Of a stretch of DNA of 21,797 nt, positions 16,487 to 21,797 are shown in pieces. Made by a program: the position numbers and the translations under genes. The stretch covers positions 1-21,797 of the forward strand of contig JANMQT010000019.1 in assembly GCA_031370675.1 (NCBI GenBank). Direction: 5' to 3'. Position 1 is the first letter of the stretch, and every line of letters starts with the position of its first letter. Source of the stretch: SZAS-18 sp031370675. GTDB lineage: Bacteria; Verrucomicrobiota; Verrucomicrobiia; Chthoniobacterales; SZAS-18. The notes below the pieces were generated by a model, which made no database searches, was not told the DNA's origin, and saw nothing but the letters and a program-made list of their open reading frames with translations.

Positions 16487-17434
16487 ATGCCCGCCGCCGC
16501 CATCGAAATTCGCGACCTCCGGGTGGACTACGGAAACTTCGTGGCGGTGTCCGACGTGACGCTTTCCGTGCCGGCCGGCGAGATTTTCGGATTGGTCGGC
16601 CCGAACGGGGCGGGCAAGACGAGCACGTTCCGCGTCCTCGCGACCTTGATGGAGCCGACCTACGGCGAGGTACGACTCGGTGGCATCGACATCTTTGAGG
16701 ATCCAGAAGGCGCGCGGCGCTTGATGGGCTACATGCCGGACCTCGCGCCAGTGCCCTCCGATTTGAAGGTTTCGGAGTTTCTCGATCTCTTCGCCGACGC
16801 GCACGGCATCGGCTCCGCGGCGGCAAGACGGGCGCGCGTTGATGCCTGTCTCGAGCAGGTCGCGCTGACAGATCGCAAGGAGGCTTTCTGCAAGACCCTC
16901 TCGCGCGGCCAGACGCAGCGGCTGGTGCTGGCCAAAACTCTGCTGCACGCGCCGAAGGTGATGATTCTCGACGAGCCAGCCAGCGGGATGGATCCGCTCT
17001 CGCGCCGGAATCTGCGCCTCGCGCTCCGCCGCCTGGCCGATGCCGGCACGACGGTCTTCGTCAGCTCGCACATCCTGAGCGAACTCGCGGAGATGTGCTC
17101 GTCGATCTGCGTGATGAATCGCGGACACCTTCTCGCGGCGGGGACGGTCGACGAAGTCCGGCGTCTGCTCGGGCGCGCCGAACGCACGCTCACCGTCGCC
17201 GTCCTCGAGCGCGCGGACGCTGCGGCGGACTGGCTGCGGATCCAGCCCGCGGTATCCGAACTCAAACTCGCCAGCGAGCGCCTTTCGTTCACGTTTTCCG
17301 GGACGCACGAGGAGCAGGCCGCGCTGCTCACCGGCCTGATTGGCCAGTCTTTGCGGGTCACCGTCTTTGAGGAGCAGAAATCCACCTTCGAGGAAATCCT
17401 CATCGAGGTATCCGAGAACAATTCACCCGCATGA
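16487..17434 (+). CDS. ABC transporter ATP-binding protein (exporter type)
   Basis: A protein of 315 residues. Walker A GPNGAGKT is at 38-45, the signature LSRGQ at 138-142 (in place of LSGGQ), Walker B VMILDEP at 158-164 and the switch histidine at 195 in FVSSHILSEL. The last 90 residues form a C-terminal domain as in CcmA/NodI/gliding-type exporters. It supplies ATP hydrolysis for the permease encoded next. The stop overlaps the permease ATG by four bases (ATGA at 17431-17434), so the two are translationally coupled. The transported compound is unknown; no substrate-binding protein is present, which fits an exporter. ATG 16487 has no ribosome binding site and follows the repeat-rich gap. 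Confidence 0.93.
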   Translation: MPAAAIEIRDLRVDYGNFVAVSDVTLSVPAGEIFGLVGPNGAGKTSTFRVLATLMEPTYGEVRLGGIDIFEDPEGARRLMGYMPDLAPVPSDLKVSEFLDLFADAHGIGSAAARRARVDACLEQVALTDRKEAFCKTLSRGQTQRLVLAKTLLHAPKVMILDEPASGMDPLSRRNLRLALRRLADAGTTVFVSSHILSELAEMCSSICVMNRGHLLAAGTVDEVRRLLGRAERTLTVAVLERADAAADWLRIQPAVSELKLASERLSFTFSGTHEEQAALLTGLIGQSLRVTVFEEQKSTFEEILIEVSENNSPA

Positions 17435-19176
17435 CTGCGCCCGCTTCCCCATCCGCCGTCGAAGCGGTGCATCCGCTGCCCGCCTGGAAGATCTGGGCCA
17501 ACCCGATCTGGCGTCGTTATGTCCGCGCCCGCCTGCGCGCGAAGCACCTGACCATCTGGCTCATCCTCACGCTCGTCCCGGCGTCGTTTCTTTTCTTCAT
17601 CATCCGTACGACGGCGGTCTATCGCGCGGATCTTGTGCTGTCCGATGCCGAGCGTTCGCCCCTGGTTCCGCTGCTCGTCATGCAGTCGATCATTCTTTTC
17701 GTGCTTGGCACGGGACAGGTGGCCGGCGGCATGACCGGGGAGGCCGACGAAGGCGTGCTCGATTACCAGCGTCTCACGCCGATGACGCCGCTGGCCAAGG
17801 TGCTCGGCTATCTCTTCGGCCTGCCGGTGCGCGAGTACGTCATGTTTCTCGCCACATTGCCGTATACGATCTGGGCGCTTTGGCGTGGCGAGGTGCCCGC
17901 CGCGACCTGGCTGCCGCTCTACCTCGTTTTCCTCAGCTCCGCGGTGCTCTATCACCTCACGGGGCTTGTCGCGGGCACCGTCGTGAAGAATCGCCGCTGG
18001 GCGTTCCTGCTTTCCATTGGCATCGTTTTTCTCCTCTACACGGTCATCCCGCAGGTCTCGCGCTTTGGGCTCGTCTTTTTCAAGTACTTTACGCTCTCGC
18101 CGGTCTTCCAGGAGTCGTTCGCCAATCTGATGCCCGAGACGGCGAGTCGCGCCCTGCGGGCCGCGCGCGCTTTGACGCAGAACGGCGCGCCGCTGGCGAC
18201 CGAGGTCCGCTTTTTTGGGCTGCATTTCTCGGAGTGGATTTTCACGCTGTTTACGCAGGGCGCGCTCATTCTGACGTTTGTGGTCATGCTCTGGCGGCGC
18301 TGGCGCCGCGCGGAATCCCATCTGCTCGGGAAAATCTGGGCGGTCGGACTCTTCGCCTGGACGCAAATTCTCCTGCTCGGAAACGCGCTGCCGCTGATCG
18401 AGCCGGGACTGCTTTTCCCCTCGCGCGAAATTGGCCGCCGCCTGCGCGTTTCCGCAGGCGCAAACTGGAAACCGCAGATCGAGGAAGCCGTCGGCATGAT
18501 CGGGCTGTACGGGCTTGTGACGCTTTGCCTCATCGCCGTCCTCACGATGATCATCACGGCGACCGAGGACGAGCAGCTCCGGGGCGTGCGGCGCATGCGC
18601 AAGCTTGGCTGGGCGCACCTGCCCCGCTTTTCCGACGCCGCCGGCTCTTTTTGGTTTGTCGTGATCATGGCGCTGATCGGCGCGTTGGGCTGGACGTTGT
18701 TCGCGCGTGGACTCGTCGAGTCAGCTTGGTTTGCCGGCACCGTTTTTCCCGCGCACGGTGGCTGGACGTTTGCGCTGGTGCTGCTCGGCTCGGGACTCGG
18801 CTTCCAGGCGATGCTCGAGGCGCGCGGCGGAAAGTGGCCATTTCTCTTCGGCATCTTCGTGGGCGTGGTTCCCGCCATGGTGGGCGCCGTCCTGGCCGCC
18901 GCGCAGAATCCCTTTCTCAAGGCGGCGGTCTGGCTGGCTGGCGTTTCCCCGTTTGCCGCACCTTTCTTTGCGGCCCAGACCCTGATTCCCGTACCGATCC
19001 CGTTGGACGTTGGCAAAACGATTCCGCAGGCGTTCTGGTTCTGGCAGTCGGTCAATGTGTTCGTTGTCGCCGGTCTGATCCTCCAACTCTGGCGCGTCCG
19101 GAGACAGCGCGCACTTTCCGCGGTCGAACCGCCAACCCTGTCGGCGCTTGGGTCGAGTGTGGTGGCCCCACCGTGA
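17431..19176 (+). CDS. ABC transporter permease (exporter type), 581 residues
   Basis: The start codon overlaps the stop of the ATPase gene. The protein has about 12 hydrophobic segments, including ILTLVPASFLFFIIR near 45-59, LVMQSIILFVLGTGQ near 82-96, WAFLLSIGIVFLLYTVI near 190, LVTLCLIAVLTMIITAT near 363-379 and several after 405. A cytoplasmic loop with GMTGEADEGVLDYQRLTPMTPLAKVLGYL is typical of ABC-2-like permeases, where it contacts the ATPase. The size, about twice that of a simple ABC-2 permease, suggests two fused membrane halves. The cargo is not known. There is no other subunit in the window. Confidence 0.88.
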   Translation: MTAPASPSAVEAVHPLPAWKIWANPIWRRYVRARLRAKHLTIWLILTLVPASFLFFIIRTTAVYRADLVLSDAERSPLVPLLVMQSIILFVLGTGQVAGGMTGEADEGVLDYQRLTPMTPLAKVLGYLFGLPVREYVMFLATLPYTIWALWRGEVPAATWLPLYLVFLSSAVLYHLTGLVAGTVVKNRRWAFLLSIGIVFLLYTVIPQVSRFGLVFFKYFTLSPVFQESFANLMPETASRALRAARALTQNGAPLATEVRFFGLHFSEWIFTLFTQGALILTFVVMLWRRWRRAESHLLGKIWAVGLFAWTQILLLGNALPLIEPGLLFPSREIGRRLRVSAGANWKPQIEEAVGMIGLYGLVTLCLIAVLTMIITATEDEQLRGVRRMRKLGWAHLPRFSDAAGSFWFVVIMALIGALGWTLFARGLVESAWFAGTVFPAHGGWTFALVLLGSGLGFQAMLEARGGKWPFLFGIFVGVVPAMVGAVLAAAQNPFLKAAVWLAGVSPFAAPFFAAQTLIPVPIPLDVGKTIPQAFWFWQSVNVFVVAGLILQLWRVRRQRALSAVEPPTLSALGSSVVAPP

Positions 19177-19338
19177 GCCAAGGAACAGGGAGCAAGGAGC
19201 AAGCAGGAAATTGAGCTGGAAAAACCAGCGGCTGAACATCCGTCTTGAAGCTTTGTCCTTGGAACTTTCTTCAGGTCTGGAATTTTGGATTTCGAGTTTT
19301 GATTGCCCGCTCTACGCGTCCCCGCTCAAACTCTCGTG
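19177..19338. repeat. Intergenic region with GGAGCAA and TTCGAGTTT repeats
   Basis: The 162 bases between the ABC permease and the SDR gene hold a run of GGAACA/GGAGCAA units (19180-19206), the small hairpin GCTGG-AAAAA-CCAGC (19215-19229) without a T-tract, and GGATTTCGAGTTTTGATT (19287-19304), which resembles the element at 16461-16478 before the ABC genes. No gene is seen here. Confidence 0.5.
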
Positions 19339-20085
19339 ATGAAGAAAGTGATGCTCGTGACCGGCGGCAGCCGCGGCATCGGTGCGGCCACGGCACGGCT
19401 CGCGGGCGCGCAGGGCTATGCGGTCGCGGTCAATTTCGTCCGAAATCGCGCGGCAGCCGAGGCGGTCGCGACCGACATCATGAAAGCCGGCGGCTACGCC
19501 TACGTGGTGCCGGGTGACGTGTCGCGCGAGGAAGACGTCACGACCATGTTTGAGCTTGTGGATCGCGAGCTGGGTCCGTTGACCGCGCTCGTAAACAACG
19601 CCGGGATCCTCGAGACGCAATCACGCCTCGACGCGATGGACGCGGCGCGGTTACAGCGGGTCTTTGCGACGAACGTCACGGGTGCATTTCTCTGCGCGCG
19701 CGCGGCCGTGCGGCGGATGTCCTCGCTCTACGGCGGCGCGGGCGGCGCCATCGTGAATGTGTCGTCGGGGGCCGCGCGCGTTGGTTCGCCGGGCGAGTAT
19801 ATCGACTACGCCGCGACGAAGGGCGCGCTCGACACCATGACGATCGGTTTGGCCAAGGAGGTCGCGACGGAGGGCATCCGCGTCAATGGCGTGCGGGCGG
19901 GATTCATTTACACGGATATTCACGCGCTCGGTGGGGAGCCGGATCGCGTGGATCGCGTGAAGGAATTCGTCCCGCTGAAGCGCGGCGGCCAGCCCGAGGA
20001 AGTCGCCGCCGCCATCCTGTTCCTGCTTTCCGATGGCGCGTCGTATATTACCGGCTCGTTCATCGAGGTGACGGGCGGGCGATGA
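19339..20085 (+). CDS. SDR family oxidoreductase
   Basis: ATG 19339 gives 248 residues; the in-frame TTG at 19303 lies inside the repeat element and is rejected. The NAD(P)-binding TGGSRGIG is at 8-15, VNFVRNRAAAE follows the second strand, and NNAG lies near 87-90. Catalytic Ser143, Tyr157 and Lys161 are present (YAATK). NAD(P)-dependent reduction or oxidation of a hydroxyl or carbonyl group is therefore expected. Asn27 followed by an Arg suggests NADPH preference, but this is weak. The substrate is unknown; classical SDRs of this kind include FabG-like and glucose-dehydrogenase-like enzymes. The gene is followed by a strong bidirectional terminator. Confidence 0.93.
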   Translation: MKKVMLVTGGSRGIGAATARLAGAQGYAVAVNFVRNRAAAEAVATDIMKAGGYAYVVPGDVSREEDVTTMFELVDRELGPLTALVNNAGILETQSRLDAMDAARLQRVFATNVTGAFLCARAAVRRMSSLYGGAGGAIVNVSSGAARVGSPGEYIDYAATKGALDTMTIGLAKEVATEGIRVNGVRAGFIYTDIHALGGEPDRVDRVKEFVPLKRGGQPEEVAAAILFLLSDGASYITGSFIEVTGGR

Positions 20086-20108
20086 GGGGTTCGGTCGGCG
20101 TGCTATGG

Positions 20109-20134
20109 AAAAGCGCCGCAAGCGCGGCGCTTTT
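20109..20134. terminator. Bidirectional Rho-independent terminator
   Basis: AAAAGCGCCGC (20109-20119) and GCGGCGCTTTT (20124-20134) form a perfect 11-bp stem around the loop AAGC. The A and T runs at its ends give a T-tract on both strands. It lies between the SDR stop (20085) and the stop of the convergent A/P/K-rich gene (20156), so it can serve both. Confidence 0.85.
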
Positions 20135-20155
20135 CACCATCATTATATTCTTTGG

Positions 20156-20719
20156 TTACCCTTTCACCGCTTCCACCGGTACCAGTTTCGGTTCCGACTT
20201 CGGTCGCTTGGGGAAGAAATTCCCCTTCTTCTCGGACGCAGCCTTTTGGTCGGCCGCCTTCTTGGCGGCCGCTTGATTGTTTGCAGCCCGGCGAGCCGCA
20301 TCGGCGCGGGCGCTTTCGGCTGGAGTCGGGACCGCTGCCGCCGGCTTAAGCTTGGGAGTCTGGACGCGAGCAGGTCCCGCGTTGGCCGCGGCGGCCGTCT
20401 TCTGTGAGGTGGTGGTCGTGTTCCGGTACTGCGGAGGAGTGGCAGGCAGCGCGTCGGTGATTTTCTGACGGGGCGTGAGGGTGGTGGTCGAACTCTTTTG
20501 CACGGTTGGAGAAACCTTTGCGACGGGAGCTTGCGCCGGCTTGATGGTTTGAACGGGACGGGCGGCGGCCGCGGGCGCGCGATACACGGCAGCAGGCGCG
20601 GCTTTGGCGGGTGCAGGCTTGGGGGCGGGTTTCGGTGTGGGCGTTGGCGTGGCATCGGCAGCGCAGAGGGACGCCGAGACAGAGCAGGCAAGGACAAAGC
20701 TGAGGCAGGTCTTGAACAT
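20156..20719 (-). CDS. Secreted or periplasmic Ala/Pro/Lys-rich low-complexity protein
   Basis: From ATG 20719 the product has 187 residues; a GTG at 20752 would add 11 polar residues ahead of the signal peptide and is less likely. MFKTCLSFVLACSVSASLCAAD is a signal peptide, with a Cys near the end that could also suggest a lipoprotein, though no clear lipobox is present. The rest is a run of TP, KPAP and AA units (PTPTPKPAPKPAPAKAAPAA), then RRAANNQAAAKKAADQKAASEKKG and a basic tail. It is probably disordered, perhaps spanning or binding the wall. I do not recognise a family. It ends at the shared terminator and is divergent from the E1 gene. Confidence 0.7.
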   Translation of the reverse strand: MFKTCLSFVLACSVSASLCAADATPTPTPKPAPKPAPAKAAPAAVYRAPAAAARPVQTIKPAQAPVAKVSPTVQKSSTTTLTPRQKITDALPATPPQYRNTTTTSQKTAAAANAGPARVQTPKLKPAAAVPTPAESARADAARRAANNQAAAKKAADQKAASEKKGNFFPKRPKSEPKLVPVEAVKG

Positions 20720-20945
20720 GGGGTGGTTTTCTAGTGTATGGGCGTTCTCCACGGCTGGAGATAAGCCACTGCGGCACCACGATTTGTGGCGTCGCTCTGT
20801 TTAAAGCATGGGCCGTGCCGAAATCCGCTGCGCGCATTTTCGCATTTCTCGAAATCCGCTCGAGGCACCGCTTCTCGCGCGATCCGCCAAACCGGTACTT
20901 TGCCTCGACCGCCCTGGGTTAATCTGGGAATGTCCCGCTCCCCTC

Positions 20946-21797
20946 ATGGCCAAGACTCGCGTCGAAATCGTCCAGGAAAATCTCGCGGCCTATCTCGCCT
21001 CCGCGCCGGGGTCCGCGGCGGCGCGCTTGTCGGCCGACGAAGCGCTGGCCCCCGGCTCCTCTCTGACCGCGCAATCGGCGCGCGATCTTTTTGAGGACCA
21101 AGTCACCAGTCGTTTGCTCGATGTCGCCGCGAGAGAACTGCGCAAGACAAACCAGTCCTTCTATACCATCTCCAGCGCCGGTCATGAACAGAACGCCATC
21201 GTCGGCGCGCTGCTGCGGTTCGATGACCCGTGCTTCCTGCATTACCGCTCCGGTGGACTGATGATGGCGCGCTCGCGCCAGCTTCCCGGCATCGACCGGA
21301 TTCTCGATGGCGTGCGCTCGTTCTGTGCGTCTGCCGAGGATCCGATCTCGCACGGCCGGCACAAGGTCTGGGGCAGCCGCCCGCTCTGGGTGCCGCCGCA
21401 GACCAGCACGATCGCCTCGCATCTGCCCAAGGCCGCCGGCCTGGCCTTCGCGCTGCGTCGCGCGCACCGCCTCGGCATCGCGAACGACCTGCGCGCGGAT
21501 TCGATTGTGTTGTGCTCCTTCGGCGATGCCTCGGCCAATCATGCAGCGGCGCTCGCGGGAATTAATTCCGCGCGCTATGCCGTGCGGCGTGGCGGACAGG
21601 CGCCGATTGTCTTTTTGTGCGAGGACAATGGCATCGGCATCTCGGTCGAAACGCCGCGCAACTGGATTCGCGATTCGTTCGGCCATCAGACGCATCTCGC
21701 TTACTTCGAGGCCGCCGGGGCGATGGATGAAATCTGGGCGGTGGCGGACGCCGCGGTCCGGCATTGCCGGGCCAACCGCACGCCAGTCTTCCTGCAC
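20946..21797 (+). CDS. Thiamine-diphosphate-dependent 2-oxoacid dehydrogenase E1 (alpha part), cut by window end
   Basis: ATG 20946 opens 284 codons that run to the last base without a stop. FYTISSAGHEQNAIVGALL near 73-91 and FLHYRSGGLMMAR near 97-109 are typical of E1 alpha chains of branched-chain or pyruvate dehydrogenase complexes. The thiamine diphosphate motif runs from GDAS (193-196) to EDNGIGIS (226-233). The protein would decarboxylate a 2-oxoacid and pass the acyl group to lipoyl-E2 in the cytoplasm. Whether the beta chain is fused, as in some bacteria, cannot be seen here. It is divergent from the A/P/K-rich gene; ATG at 20930 is out of frame. Branched-chain oxoacid specificity seems more likely than pyruvate but is uncertain. 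Confidence 0.9.
   Translation, partial: MAKTRVEIVQENLAAYLASAPGSAAARLSADEALAPGSSLTAQSARDLFEDQVTSRLLDVAARELRKTNQSFYTISSAGHEQNAIVGALLRFDDPCFLHYRSGGLMMARSRQLPGIDRILDGVRSFCASAEDPISHGRHKVWGSRPLWVPPQTSTIASHLPKAAGLAFALRRAHRLGIANDLRADSIVLCSFGDASANHAAALAGINSARYAVRRGGQAPIVFLCEDNGIGISVETPRNWIRDSFGHQTHLAYFEAAGAMDEIWAVADAAVRHCRANRTPVFLH

Noticed and set aside
16222..16503. 93-codon minus-strand frame in the gap before the ABC genes
   Set aside because: Half of it (KSETRNSKQGPRKFES) is a translation of TTCGAGTTT-type repeats; the other half has no recognisable feature.
16729..18618. 629-codon minus-strand frame
   Set aside because: Antisense shadow of the ABC ATPase and permease genes.
17340..19214. 624-codon plus-strand frame
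   Set aside because: Shadow of the permease in another frame; Arg/Ala/His-rich, with no membrane segments.
20919..21797. 292-codon minus-strand frame at the window end
   Set aside because: Antisense shadow of the E1 gene, whose plus-strand reading has the thiamine diphosphate motif.

Overview
The window is 21.8 kb of GC-rich bacterial chromosome, densely packed with single genes and short operons on both strands. No tRNA, rRNA, insertion sequence, phage gene or CRISPR array was seen. The best guess at the source is a member of the Verrucomicrobiota, probably close to Opitutaceae. The signs are a secreted beta-helix protein ending in a module that finishes FYRLVKP, an oversized adenylate-kinase-like protein, an A/P/K-rich secreted protein, and short degenerate intergenic repeats of the TTCGAGTTT and GTGATGAGT kind. 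These traits are recalled from that group and were not checked by a search. Most start codons lack a clear Shine-Dalgarno sequence.

Layout. (1) 1-1052, minus: exported alpha/beta hydrolase, cut by the window edge. (2) 1225-3773, plus: an MBOAT O-acyltransferase followed by a membrane-anchored SGNH-like protein, the usual two-part arrangement for O-acylating an envelope or exported glycan. (3) 3936-6514, minus: a small unknown protein, a YegS/DagK-type lipid kinase and an NMP-kinase-like protein with a long extra C-terminal region. (4) 6729-9493, plus: a GT-C-type membrane protein whose stop overlaps a possible GTG start of an arginase-fold protein; both have good ribosome binding sites, unlike the other genes. 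(5) 9579-11884: divergent GNAT/FemAB-like acyltransferase (minus) and membrane fatty acid desaturase (plus), with an inverted motif pair between them. (6) 11919-14894, minus: MATE exporter and then a secreted parallel beta-helix protein. (7) 14982-16178, plus: M24 metallopeptidase. (8) 16487-19176, plus: a two-gene ABC exporter with overlapping stop and start. (9) 19339-20085, plus: SDR oxidoreductase, ending at a strong bidirectional terminator shared with a convergent secreted A/P/K-rich protein (minus, 20156-20719). (10) 20946 to the end, plus: N-terminal part of a thiamine-diphosphate-dependent 2-oxoacid dehydrogenase E1.

The gene content looks like envelope and lipid housekeeping: glycan O-acylation, lipid phosphorylation, desaturation, polyprenyl-linked glycosyl transfer and export. 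I found no convincing new defence or mobile system. The points most worth a second look are the GT-C/arginase-like pair, the extra domain on the NMP kinase, the inverted motif in front of the desaturase, and the family of short intergenic repeats, which keep one orientation across four intergenic sites.
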